Part shown: positions 15,466-22,683 of the stretch, piece by piece
How the letters are laid out: each line of letters begins with the position of its first letter
Position numbering within the stretch: the stretch's first letter is position 1
From: Bacillota bacterium
Lineage (GTDB): Bacteria > Bacillota > Clostridia > Lachnospirales > CAG-274
NCBI GenBank assembly: GCA_017460805.1
Contig: JAFUAF010000033.1
Location: 1-46,177 of the forward strand
Reading direction: 5' to 3'
Length of the DNA: 46,177 nt
Notes under the pieces: generated by a model
The model's database searches: none
Seen by the model: the letters and a program-made list of their open reading frames with translations, nothing else
What the model was told of the DNA's origin: nothing
Position numbers and translations under genes: made by a program

Positions 15466-16016
15466 TACTTGTGATCGGCGGCAGCGGCAGCGGTAAAAGC
15501 AAATTTGCCGAAAACCTTGCCGCCGAGCTGAAAAATAAATCAAAAACAGAAAAAATGTACTATATGGCTACTATGAAACCCTACGGCGAGGAAGGCAAAA
15601 AGCGTGTGCAAAAGCACAGAAAACAGCGTCGGGGCAAAGGCTTTGAGACCGTGGAGTGCTATGGGACAGGGGACGGTTCTCTGTCCTCGAACAGAAACCG
15701 ATGCCAAGACGGGACAGAGAACCGTCCCCTGTCCCGAAACAGCGTTGTACTGCTTGAATGTATGTCAAACCTTGCCGCAAACGAAGTTTTTGACGAAAAA
15801 AACAAAAATGCTGCGGACGATATTCTTTCTTTTATAAATGGAATTGACTGCAAAGCGCTTGTTATCGTCACTAACGAGATATTTTCCGACGGCATTTTAT
15901 ACGGCGAAGAGACCGTTGAATACATAAAAATTTTAGGGGATATAAACCAAAGGCTTGCCCAAATCGCAAACGCTGTTTTTGAGGTGGTCTGCGGCATCCC
16001 CGTAAAACTGAAATGA
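15450..16016 (+). CDS. cobU: Adenosylcobinamide kinase / guanylyltransferase with in-frame palindromic insert
   Basis: 188 residues. Phosphorylates adenosylcobinamide and transfers GMP to it. The P-loop is GGSGSGKSKFAE at 9-20; the C-terminal VVTNEIFSDGILYGEETVEY and NAVFEVVCGIPVKLK fit the family. Between FETVEC and NSVVLLECMSNLAANE, about 25 residues (GTGDGSLSSNRNRCQDGTEN and onward) are encoded by a palindromic repeat that keeps the frame. The insert lies where family members have a variable loop, so activity may be retained. The start overlaps cbiA by 16 bp. Confidence 0.88.
   Translation: MQKEIILVIGGSGSGKSKFAENLAAELKNKSKTEKMYYMATMKPYGEEGKKRVQKHRKQRRGKGFETVECYGTGDGSLSSNRNRCQDGTENRPLSRNSVVLLECMSNLAANEVFDEKNKNAADDILSFINGIDCKALVIVTNEIFSDGILYGEETVEYIKILGDINQRLAQIANAVFEVVCGIPVKLK
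15663..15735. repeat. 73-bp palindromic repeat inside cobU
   Basis: Perfect 24-bp arms: left begins GGGACAGGGGACGGTTCTC, right ends GAACCGTCCCCTGTCCC, with a 25-nt loop. It has the same GGGACGGTTC core as the other repeats, is fully inside the cobU coding region and contains no in-frame stop. Confidence 0.93.
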
Positions 16017-16026
16017 GGACAAAACA

Positions 16027-16770
16027 ATGATAAAAGCGTTTATTGCGGCATTTTCCATGTACAGCAAAATTCCCGTGCCGCAGATAAAATGGGATGATGA
16101 GACACTTAAATATGCGCTTTGCTTTTTTCCTTTGGTCGGGGTCGTTATAGGCGGCGCAGTCATGCTTTTTTACACGCTTTTGAGTGACATGGGCATGATA
16201 CGCGCGGCGGTCTGTACGGTCATACCCGTTGTGATAACGGGCGGCATACACCTTGACGGGCTTATGGACACTTCGGACGCGCTTGCATCCTACCAGAGCA
16301 GGGAGCGAAAACTTGAAATTATGAGCGACCCGCATACAGGCGCTTTTGCAGTAATAGCCGTGGTTTGTTACATGATATTGTACTTTGCGTTTTGGTGTGA
16401 GGAATTGAAAAGTGTGCCTTGTGTCTGCGCGGGTTTTGTGCTTTCAAGGGCGTTGAGCGGGCTTTGCCTTGTTCTTTTCCCAAAGGCAAAAAAAGACGGG
16501 CTTGGTTCAATGTTTGCGGAAAAATCGGCAAAAACGGCGGTCGGGCTTTCAATGGTCTTTTATATTATTGCGGCCTGTGCGCTTATGCTTGTTTCGGCGG
16601 GTATGGCGGCGCTTTGCCCTATAGTTTTGTGCGTGATAACTGTGCTTGTGTACTATATTACGGCAAAGAAAAATTTCGGCGGCGTAACGGGCGATACGGC
16701 GGGCCGGTTTTTATGTTGGTGCGAGTTTATGATACTTGCGGGAACTGTTTTGGGAGAAAAAATTTTATGA
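16027..16770 (+). CDS. cobS: Adenosylcobinamide-GDP ribazoletransferase (cobalamin synthase)
   Basis: 247 residues, polytopic membrane enzyme that joins adenosylcobinamide-GDP to alpha-ribazole (or its phosphate), the last assembly step. The acidic metal-binding motif is GGIHLDGLMDTSDALAS (about 73-89). Other typical parts are the opening FSMYSKIPVP and GVTGDTAGRFLCWCE near the C-terminus. About six hydrophobic segments are visible. It starts 10 bp after cobU, with GAGGAC upstream, and overlaps the next gene by 4 bp (ATGA). Confidence 0.93.
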   Translation: MIKAFIAAFSMYSKIPVPQIKWDDETLKYALCFFPLVGVVIGGAVMLFYTLLSDMGMIRAAVCTVIPVVITGGIHLDGLMDTSDALASYQSRERKLEIMSDPHTGAFAVIAVVCYMILYFAFWCEELKSVPCVCAGFVLSRALSGLCLVLFPKAKKDGLGSMFAEKSAKTAVGLSMVFYIIAACALMLVSAGMAALCPIVLCVITVLVYYITAKKNFGGVTGDTAGRFLCWCEFMILAGTVLGEKIL

Positions 16771-17084
16771 TACTTGTGATAGGCGGCGCTTTTCAAGGCA
16801 AGCGGGATTTTGTGAAAAGTAAATTCGGCGAAGCGGAAGTTTTTGAAGATTTCCACCTGAAAGTGCGTGAATGTATGGGAAATAACGGCGATGTGTCGGG
16901 AGTGACGGCGAATGCCGTAAAATATGATATTGTGATAAGTGACGAAGTTGGCAGCGGGATAATACCTTTAGATAAATTCGACCGTGACTGGCGCGAACTT
17001 GTCGGCCGCGAACTGTGTAAAATAGCGGCAAAGGCAGACGAGGTCTGGCGCGTGAACTGCGGCATAGGGCAGAGGATAAAATGA
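16767..17084 (+). CDS. Short CobU-like P-loop protein
   Basis: 105 residues. A CobU-like P-loop (IGGAFQGKRDFV, about 5-16) and a CobU-like C-terminus (VGSGIIPLDKFDRDWRELVG, followed by RELCKIAAKADEVWRVNCGI) flank a middle that is much shorter than in the 188-residue CobU encoded just upstream. Such short forms occur in clostridial cobalamin clusters, but their activity is not known to me. The start codon overlaps the cobS stop, and the stop overlaps the cbiB start, so it is firmly embedded in the operon. It could be a partial paralog with a kinase-only or regulatory role. Confidence 0.78.
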   Translation: MILVIGGAFQGKRDFVKSKFGEAEVFEDFHLKVRECMGNNGDVSGVTANAVKYDIVISDEVGSGIIPLDKFDRDWRELVGRELCKIAAKADEVWRVNCGIGQRIK

Positions 17085-18055
17085 AAGAATATCTTGAAAT
17101 ATCGGTTTTAAGCTGTGTTATCGGGTTTTTGCTGGACTGTGTTATCGGCGACCCTTTGGGGGCATATCATCCGATTTGTTTTATAGGGCGCTTGATAAGC
17201 TTTTTTGAAAAAATATACAGGCGCGTGTGCCCGAAAACCAAAGCGGACGAAAGGGCGGCGGGAGCGCTTTTGGTGCTTTCGGTCTGCCTTATTACGTTTT
17301 CGGCGACGTTTTTTATTTCGGTGTTACCCGTAAATTTTTATATAAGGCTTGCGGTAAATGCCGTTATCTGCTGTTTTATGCTTGCGGCAAAGTCACTTAA
17401 AACCGAGAGCATGAAAGTCTATACGGCTTTGGAAAACGATGATACAGAGGCGGCAAGAACGGCGGTGTCGATGATAGTCGGCAGAGATACGGCGGTGCTG
17501 GACAGAAAGGGCATAATCAAGGCGGCTGTCGAGACCGTGGCGGAAAATTTCTCGGACGGAGTTATCGCGCCCATGTTTTATATGATGTTTTTCGGCCCTG
17601 CGGTGGGGGTGCTTTACAAGGCGATAAACACGATGGACTCAATGGTCGGCTACAAAAATGAAAAATATATAAACTTCGGCTTTTGCGCGGCAAAACTTGA
17701 CGATATAGTCAATTTTATCCCGTCAAGACTCTCTGCCCTGTTTTTGATAATGACCGCCCCTTTGTGCGGACAAAGCGCAAAAAACGCATGGAAAATTTTT
17801 ATCCGCGACAGAAAAAATCATGCAAGCCCAAATTCAGCTCAAACCGAGGCTGCCTGTGCGGGTGCAATGGGCGTCAGGCTTGCGGGAAACGCGTACTACT
17901 TCGGAAAACTGTACAAAAAGCCGTTTATAGGCGATGATATAAATGAAATTGAACCCAAACACATAGTTATTGTCAATAAAATAATGTATTGTGCCGCTTT
18001 TGTGGGTCTGACTGTGTTTGCTGTTATAGGAGTGTTGTTATATGGAGTTGTATAA
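17081..18055 (+). CDS. cbiB: Adenosylcobinamide-phosphate synthase
   Basis: 324 residues, membrane protein that attaches aminopropanol (phosphate) to adenosylcobyric acid. The family opening FLLDCVIGDPLGAYHPICFI, the ENFSDGVIAPMFYMMFFGPA segment and NTMDSMVGYKNEKY are all diagnostic. It has four to five membrane helices. It overlaps the previous gene by 4 bp. Its last ~25 bp are repeated at about 18622-18647 as part of a segmental duplication. The partner enzyme CobD, which makes the aminopropanol phosphate, lies 1 kb downstream behind the toxin module. Confidence 0.94.
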   Translation: MKEYLEISVLSCVIGFLLDCVIGDPLGAYHPICFIGRLISFFEKIYRRVCPKTKADERAAGALLVLSVCLITFSATFFISVLPVNFYIRLAVNAVICCFMLAAKSLKTESMKVYTALENDDTEAARTAVSMIVGRDTAVLDRKGIIKAAVETVAENFSDGVIAPMFYMMFFGPAVGVLYKAINTMDSMVGYKNEKYINFGFCAAKLDDIVNFIPSRLSALFLIMTAPLCGQSAKNAWKIFIRDRKNHASPNSAQTEAACAGAMGVRLAGNAYYFGKLYKKPFIGDDINEIEPKHIVIVNKIMYCAAFVGLTVFAVIGVLLYGVV

Positions 18056-18159
18056 TAAATTTTTGTTGGGTTTTGCTGCTGTTTGTGCCTGTCGGGCTTT
18101 TTACGTTTATGTTCGGTGCGGGATATTTTTCGGTTTTATATGAAATTATAAAAAATATG

Positions 18160-18188
18160 TTTACAAAATAGGTTTAAGGTGTTATACT
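18160..18188 (+). promoter_or_regulatory. Predicted antitoxin RNA promoter, copy A
   Basis: TTTACA (18160-18165), 17 bp, TATACT (18183-18188). Confidence 0.75.
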
Positions 18189-18194
18189 AAAAAA

Positions 18195-18347
18195 GAGGGA
18201 GCGAATAGTCACTCCCCCTGCGATAGGCTTATGAGTTGGAAACAAAACATACTCCTATCGTGACGACCAACACAAAAGTGTTGACCCATTGTAAAGTATG
18301 TTAAAATAACGCCTTCACGTTGAGCAGTGGTCAGGCGTTATTTTTTT
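18195..18347 (+). ncRNA. Candidate type I antitoxin RNA, copy A
   Basis: About 150 nt from the promoter at 18160 to a bidirectional terminator (18305-18347). Visible hairpins are GGGAG/CTCCC near its start and CGATAGG/CCTATCG in the middle. It has no ORF of note. It converges on, and overlaps, the 3' end of the toxin gene at 18338-18421 on the other strand, as RatA does with TxpA. It also holds CAACAC, complementary to GTGTTG in the toxin leader. The exact start is inferred. Confidence 0.65.
18305..18347. terminator. Shared terminator of toxin and antitoxin, copy A
   Basis: AATAACGCCT (18305-18314) pairs with AGGCGTTATT (18333-18342), then a T run on the plus strand. The toxin stop codon lies inside the stem. 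Confidence 0.8.
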
Positions 18348-18421
18348 GTTAAGTATTTTATTAACTCTAAAATAAGAGAAGCGAGAGCTATAATAATAGA
18401 CAAAATCTCGTATATACTCAT
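18338..18421 (-). CDS. Hol-Tox/TxpA-like type I toxin peptide, copy A
   Basis: 27 residues, starting MSIYEILS, followed by a single hydrophobic helix and ending LIKYLTKK. The MSxYE opening, one membrane helix and a Lys-rich end match the small holin-like toxins of type I systems (TxpA, BsrG and relatives), here in a very short form. GGGAGGTG lies eight bases before the ATG, and a near-perfect promoter sits about 80 bp upstream. It is too short for ordinary ORF callers. Toxicity is inferred. Confidence 0.72.
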   Translation of the reverse strand: MSIYEILSIIIALASLILELIKYLTKK

Positions 18422-18477
18422 AATAATCACCTCCCTGTTAAAAGAGAGGTCAACACCCTGCACTGATCGTCGTTTTT

Positions 18478-18506
18478 ATTATACACATTACGATAAATAT
18501 TGTCAA
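18478..18506 (-). promoter_or_regulatory. Toxin promoter, copy A
   Basis: On the minus strand TTGACA (18506-18501), exactly 17 bp, TATAAT (18483-18478): a full consensus sigma-A promoter. It sits directly beside the cobD-remnant start on the other strand. Confidence 0.85.
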
Positions 18507-18517
18507 CGGAAGAGAAT

Positions 18518-18637
18518 ATGTCAATTCAATTACAAACACACGGCGGCGACATTTACGCCTTTGAAAGAGAAATACTTGATTTTGTCGGACAAGCCGATTT
18601 GACGGTCATTTGCGGATACACGTATGGAATTGTATAA
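18518..18637 (+). pseudogene. Remnant of a duplicated cobD gene
   Basis: 39 codons. The first 22 match the CobD start (MSIQLQTHGGDIYAFERE and onward). It then jumps in frame to an internal CobD segment (VGQADLTVIC), then reads into the duplicated cbiB tail and stops at 18635-18637. It is clearly an internally deleted copy of the gene at 19070 and cannot be functional as CobD. Confidence 0.85.
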
Positions 18638-18689
18638 TAAATTTGTTGCGGGATATTTTTCGGTTTTATATGAAATTATAAAAAATATG

Positions 18690-18718
18690 TTTACAAAATA
18701 GGTTTAAGGTGTTATACT
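18690..18718 (+). promoter_or_regulatory. Predicted antitoxin RNA promoter, copy B
   Basis: TTTACA (18690-18695), 17 bp, TATACT (18713-18718), identical to copy A. Confidence 0.75.
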
Positions 18719-18724
18719 AAAAAA

Positions 18725-18900
18725 GAGGGAGCGAACAGTCACTCCCCCTGCGATAGGCTTATGAGTTGAAAACAAAACATACTCCTATCGTGACGACCAA
18801 CACAGCGGAGCTGATGCTCTTGGTGTTGACCCAATTGTTAGTTAGAATGCTATACTAAATAACACCTTTTCACTTTTGGGCAGTGGGGTGTTATTTTTTT
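18725..18900 (+). ncRNA. Candidate type I antitoxin RNA, copy B
   Basis: About 175 nt, nearly identical to copy A over its first ~90 nt (same hairpins, CGATAGG/CCTATCG). It then diverges with an extra hairpin (CCAACAC ... GGTGTTG) before its own terminator. The divergence near the toxin-overlapping end suggests that each RNA is specific for its own toxin. Confidence 0.65.
18857..18900. terminator. Shared terminator of toxin and antitoxin, copy B
   Basis: AAATAACACC (18857-18866) pairs with GGTGTTATTT (18887-18896), followed by a T run. Confidence 0.8.
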
Positions 18901-18974
18901 GTTATGTATTTAATGATTTCTAAAATCAAAGCGGCGAAACCTATCAAAAGAGATAAAACTTCATATACGCTCAT
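18891..18974 (-). CDS. Hol-Tox/TxpA-like type I toxin peptide, copy B
   Basis: 27 residues, starting MSVYEVLSLLIGFAAL and ending IIKYITKK. Same length and design as copy A, with many conservative changes, so both copies seem to be under selection as peptides. GGGGTGG precedes the ATG. A longer frame opens upstream, but the ribosome site and copy A agree on this start. Confidence 0.75.
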   Translation of the reverse strand: MSVYEVLSLLIGFAALILEIIKYITKK

Positions 18975-19029
18975 AAATACCACCCCTTTCTTTCGATTGG
19001 GGCAACACCCTGCACTGATCATCGTTTTT

Positions 19030-19058
19030 ATTATACACATTACGACAAATATTGTCAA
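19030..19058 (-). promoter_or_regulatory. Toxin promoter, copy B
   Basis: Minus strand TTGACA (19058-19053), 17 bp, TATAAT (19035-19030). It lies only 12 bp from the cobD start codon, divergent to it. Confidence 0.85.
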
Positions 19059-19069
19059 CGGGAGAGAAT

Positions 19070-20095
19070 ATGTCAATTCGATTACAAACACATGGCGGCG
19101 ACATTTACGCCTTTGAAAGAGAAATACTTGATTTTTCGGCGAGCATCAACCCTTTGGGTGCGCCCGAAAGTGTTATAAAAGCGGCGCGGGAAAGTCTTGA
19201 AAACACAGACAGATACCCCGACGATAAGTGCAGGGATTTGAGGTGTTCCCTTGCGAAAAAACACGGAGTGTCCGTGGATAATATCATCTGCGGGAACGGC
19301 GCGGAGGAACTTATCTATGCAGTTATGCAGGCTCTGCGTCCGAAAAGCGTGCTTGTGCTTATGCCGACATTTTCTGAGTATGAGCGGGCGGCGAGGGCTG
19401 TCGGTGCGGATATAATAAAATACACTTTGGACGAGAAGAATGGCTTTTCCGTGACCGAGGATGTACTTGATCTTGTCGGACAAGCCGATATTACGGTCAT
19501 CTGCGACCCCAATAACCCGACGGGGAAAACCATTGACGCAGACTTGTTGGAAAGAATTATCCAAAATTCAAATATTGCGCTTATTGACAGGTCATTTGCG
19601 GATTTTGGCGAGAGACAGGGGACGGTTCTCCGTCTCTCGCAGGAGACAGAAAACCGTCCCCTGTCTCTGTTCTCGTTTACAAAAATGTATGCAATACCCG
19701 CTTTGCGGCTTGGCTATGCGGTTTGTGAGGATAAAAAGATAATTGAGAAAATAAACGCCGCAAAACCGCGCTGGTCTGTTTCCGTACCTGCGCAGGCGGC
19801 GGGCTTGGCGGCTTTGAATGAAACGGAATATGTGAAAAAAAGCATTGAATACATAAATGCCGAAAAACGGTTTTTGTACCATGCTTTTGATGAAATGGGG
19901 ATAGAATATTTTAAATCCGATGTGAATTTTATTCTGTTTAAAAGCGAAAGACCGCTTTATTCTCTTTTGCTTGAAAAAGGTATTCTGATACGCGATTGTA
20001 CAAGCTTCGGTCTGAACGGCTATTACAGAATTGCTGTCAGAACACATGAAGAGAATGAACGGCTTGTCAAGGCACTGAGGGAGGTCTGTTTATGA
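19070..20095 (+). CDS. cobD: Threonine-phosphate decarboxylase with in-frame palindromic insert
   Basis: 341 residues, PLP enzyme of the aminotransferase fold that makes aminopropanol phosphate for CbiB. Recognisable parts are HGGDIYAFEREILDFSASINPLG, ICDPNNPTGKT, the PLP-contacting Asp in LIDRSFADF, the PLP Lys in SFTKMYAIPALRLGYA, and IRDCTSFGLNGYYRIAVRT. Between RSFADF and SFTKMY, the residues GERQGTVLRLSQETENRPLS come from a palindromic repeat. ATG 19070 has GGGAGAG upstream and the same start is kept in the remnant copy. The stop overlaps the next gene (ATGA). Confidence 0.9.
   Translation: MSIRLQTHGGDIYAFEREILDFSASINPLGAPESVIKAARESLENTDRYPDDKCRDLRCSLAKKHGVSVDNIICGNGAEELIYAVMQALRPKSVLVLMPTFSEYERAARAVGADIIKYTLDEKNGFSVTEDVLDLVGQADITVICDPNNPTGKTIDADLLERIIQNSNIALIDRSFADFGERQGTVLRLSQETENRPLSLFSFTKMYAIPALRLGYAVCEDKKIIEKINAAKPRWSVSVPAQAAGLAALNETEYVKKSIEYINAEKRFLYHAFDEMGIEYFKSDVNFILFKSERPLYSLLLEKGILIRDCTSFGLNGYYRIAVRTHEENERLVKALREVCL
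19611..19668. repeat. 58-bp palindromic repeat inside cobD
   Basis: 26-bp arms with two mismatches around a 6-nt loop. Left AGAGACAGGGGACGGTTCTC, right ACCGTCCCCTGTCTCT. It has the same core as the repeat in cobU and adds no stop codon in the cobD frame. Confidence 0.92.
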
Positions 20096-20646
20096 TCGCT
20101 TTAGTAATTGCGGTGCTTATATTGGTATTTGTGGTTTGTTTGATGGCGGGCGTGCCGTGGGCGCAGTTTTTGTTTGTGAATACGCTGATATTTGTTCTGC
20201 CGTTATATTTGACCTACCGTAATATAAGAAACAGTATCACAGGGGAAAAGAAACGGGAAAGACTGCTTGTTTTCGGTGCTTTTATCGGAGCGGTATTTTA
20301 TGTCCTGCTTGCCCTTGCCGCAGATACGTTTGTAAGCGGTAAAAATAATTCGTTCATTCATTCAAACGGAGGTATTGCTGCGGTATGCGGCTTTATTGTT
20401 TTGCTTACGGCTGCGCTTGTTATTGTCGGGTTTTATGCCGATAAGGTCAAAAAAAGCCTGCTTTTTGCGGCGATAGCGGTAACAGCGGCGGCAAATGCGA
20501 TGTTTATTTTTGCCACGGCATACATTGTTATAAAGGTTATGCCTAAAGCAGCGAGCATAGGCAGTTTTACTGCGTTTTTTTTGACGGTGTATAATGTCGA
20601 TCTGCTGATACTTTCGGTGCGGTATATCAAGGGGGCTTTAAAATGA
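20092..20646 (+). CDS. Unknown membrane protein in the cobalamin operon, paralog 1
   Basis: 184 residues with about five hydrophobic helices. It resembles the next gene product: both have a charged KR-rich turn followed by LL(V/M)FG and later YN(V/F)D(L/I)L(I/L)LSVRY near the C-terminus (residues about 163-180 here). The start overlaps the cobD stop by 4 bp and its stop overlaps the next start by 4 bp. No family recognised. Its tight placement suggests a link to cobalamin or its precursors, which is only inference. Confidence 0.75.
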   Translation: MIALVIAVLILVFVVCLMAGVPWAQFLFVNTLIFVLPLYLTYRNIRNSITGEKKRERLLVFGAFIGAVFYVLLALAADTFVSGKNNSFIHSNGGIAAVCGFIVLLTAALVIVGFYADKVKKSLLFAAIAVTAAANAMFIFATAYIVIKVMPKAASIGSFTAFFLTVYNVDLLILSVRYIKGALK

Positions 20647-21218
20647 AAGAGGATCTTAAAAATTTTGTCGGAGCGGTCGTGGCGATAGTCTGTGCGCTGC
20701 TTTTGGCTTTGGCTGTATCCGAACTTCCTGTGATGGTGGTACTGCTTTTCACCGTAGCCCTGCCCGTGGCGCTGAGTGTGATAAATCTTACAAATTTTGT
20801 TTTCAAAAAAAGACGGCATGAAAAATTGCTGATGTTCGGTGTATTGCTTGGTGCGGGCTTTTATTGGATATTGACGGAGCGGGGTCTGAGAGAATATCTC
20901 GAAAGTATAGCGGCAAGTTTGCGGGTTTTACCTATATATCTTTTGATAGCTCTCTGGGTTTCGTTTGCGATGTTTTTTATATCGCTTGTCATACTCGGCT
21001 TTTATGCGTACAGAGTAAAACGCCCCGTGCTTATCTTGGCGCGGGTAATAGCGGTCATGGCGAATATCGTCAATCTATACTGCGCATTTTACAGCTTGAA
21101 AATAACTATCCCGCATTTTGATATTACGGATTTTCTGCCGCTGATGTATAATTTTGATATACTGCTGCTTTCCGTGCGGTACTTGAAAGGTTGGAAAAAG
21201 GAGACCGAAAATGGTTAG
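20643..21218 (+). CDS. Unknown membrane protein in the cobalamin operon, paralog 2
   Basis: 191 residues, about five hydrophobic helices, sharing the [15 protein letters not shown] and [15 protein letters not shown] segments with its upstream neighbour, so the pair arose by tandem duplication and strong divergence. It ends 8 bp inside cobQ. The family is unknown to me and no ligand motif is visible. Confidence 0.75.
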   Translation: MKEDLKNFVGAVVAIVCALLLALAVSELPVMVVLLFTVALPVALSVINLTNFVFKKRRHEKLLMFGVLLGAGFYWILTERGLREYLESIAASLRVLPIYLLIALWVSFAMFFISLVILGFYAYRVKRPVLILARVIAVMANIVNLYCAFYSLKITIPHFDITDFLPLMYNFDILLLSVRYLKGWKKETENG

Positions 21219-22683
21219 ATCAATAATGCTTCAAGGCACGATGTCCAATGTGGGCAAAAGCCTTTTAACGGCGGCTTTATGCCGTATATTTGTACAGGAC
21301 GGCTACAGAGCCGCTCCCTTTAAATCACAGAATATGGCGCTCAATTCCTTTATCACGAAAGAGGGGCTGGAGATAGGCCGTGCGCAGGCGATGCAGGCGG
21401 AGGCGGCGGGTATAGAGCCTTTGGCGGCGATGAACCCGATACTTTTAAAGCCTACGACCGATGTCGGTTCACAGGTCATAGTCATGGGCGAGGTACGCGG
21501 CAATATGACCGCGAGGGAGTATTTTAAGCACAAAAAGGAGCTTATCCCTACCATAAAAGCAGCTTACGACAGTCTTGCGAGGGAAAACGATATAATAGTT
21601 ATCGAGGGGGCGGGCAGCCCTGCCGAGATAAATTTAAAATCGGACGATATAGTCAATATGGGCATGGCGAAGATTGCAAATTCGCCCGTTCTGCTTATCG
21701 GGGATATAGACAGGGGCGGCGTTTTTGCGCAGTTACTGGGCACTGTCGATTTACTGGAAGAGGACGAAAAACAGCTTGTAAAAGGCCTTATCGTCAATAA
21801 ATTCCGCGGGGATAAAACGCTTTTGCAGTCGGGTGTTGACATACTTGAACAGCGCTCGGGCAAGCCTGTTTTGGGCGTTGTGCCGTATATAAAGGCGGAT
21901 ATCGACGACGAGGACAGCCTGTCGGAACGCTTTAACAGGCACGGCGAGGGGCTTATAGATATTGCGGTGATAAGGCTTGCGCATATCTCGAATTTTACGG
22001 ACTTCGGGGCTTTCGAGTGCATAGACGGGGTTTCGGTGCGCTATGTGACCCGAGCAAGCGAACTCGGCATACCCGATATGATAATTCTTCCCGGTACAAA
22101 AAGTACAATAGCGGATATGAAAATACTGCGTGAAAACGGGCTTGAAGCGGCGATAAAACGGCTTGCGGCAAACGTGCCGATATTCGGCATCTGCGGTGGA
22201 TTTCAGCTTTTGGGCGAAGAAATATGCGACCCCGACAACACAGAGGGCGGCGGCAGTATACGCGGAATGGGTCTTTTGCCCGTTAAAACCGTGTTTTCCG
22301 AGGAAAAGACCCGTACCCGCATAAGCGGTACTTTTGAAAATATCGGCGGTATCTTTTCTTCTTTAAAAGGCGAAAAATTCGAAGGTTACGAGATACACAT
22401 GGGCACGACCGACGGCGGTATGAGTCTGCTTGAAAACGGCACGCGTGACGGCATGAATGTCGGCAGTATCTACGGCACCTATATCCACGGCATTTTTGAT
22501 GCAAAAGGCATTTCGGAAAAGATAATTCTTGCGCTTGCGGATAAAAAAAGTGTGGATATGCGCAATATCCGTACATTTGATATGAAAGAATACAAAGAAA
22601 GACAATACGATATCCTTGCCGATGCGGTGCGCCGAAACCTTGATATGGCGGCGGTCTACAGGATATTGGAGGAGGGAGTCTGA
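21211..22683 (+). CDS. cobQ: Cobyric acid synthase
   Basis: 490 residues. Glutamine-dependent amidation of the b, d, e and g side chains of adenosylcobyrinate a,c-diamide. The N-terminal ATP-binding domain reads [20 protein letters not shown], with [10 protein letters not shown]. The C-terminal glutaminase has the nucleophile in [10 protein letters not shown] (about 330) and the His of [14 protein letters not shown] precedes the ATG. It overlaps the membrane protein gene by 8 bp. Confidence 0.95.
   Translation: MVRSIMLQGTMSNVGKSLLTAALCRIFVQDGYRAAPFKSQNMALNSFITKEGLEIGRAQAMQAEAAGIEPLAAMNPILLKPTTDVGSQVIVMGEVRGNMTAREYFKHKKELIPTIKAAYDSLARENDIIVIEGAGSPAEINLKSDDIVNMGMAKIANSPVLLIGDIDRGGVFAQLLGTVDLLEEDEKQLVKGLIVNKFRGDKTLLQSGVDILEQRSGKPVLGVVPYIKADIDDEDSLSERFNRHGEGLIDIAVIRLAHISNFTDFGAFECIDGVSVRYVTRASELGIPDMIILPGTKSTIADMKILRENGLEAAIKRLAANVPIFGICGGFQLLGEEICDPDNTEGGGSIRGMGLLPVKTVFSEEKTRTRISGTFENIGGIFSSLKGEKFEGYEIHMGTTDGGMSLLENGTRDGMNVGSIYGTYIHGIFDAKGISEKIILALADKKSVDMRNIRTFDMKEYKERQYDILADAVRRNLDMAAVYRILEEGV

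Larger units (their letters stand above)
18033..18617. repeat. Segmental duplication, copy A (cbiB end, toxin module, cobD start)
   Basis: The cbiB 3' end, the toxin/antitoxin module and the cobD 5' end are present twice. GGATATTTTT at 18121 recurs at 18651 (offset 530), and the cobD ATG at 18518 recurs at 19070 (offset 552). In copy A, about 340 bp of cobD is deleted: homology jumps from 18583 (19135 in copy B) to 18584 (19475). Confidence 0.88.
18622..19508. repeat. Segmental duplication, copy B
   Basis: Begins with the duplicated cbiB tail (GGAATTGTATAATAAATTT, compared with GGAGTTG at 18043), lacks about 55 bp present in copy A after that, and continues through a second toxin module into the intact cobD. 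Confidence 0.85.

Noticed and set aside
15202-15502. Frameshift at the cbiA end suggested by the Lys/Cys-rich tail
   Set aside because: The frame stays open to a normal stop, the C-terminal segment EDFLDDFLRLCKKK fits the family, and the overlap with cobU is normal for this operon.
17989-18171. 60-residue hydrophobic ORF after cbiB
   Set aside because: It lacks a ribosome site and overlaps the cbiB end in another frame. Its last part overlaps the antitoxin promoter, and the matching stretch in the duplicate copy is deleted.
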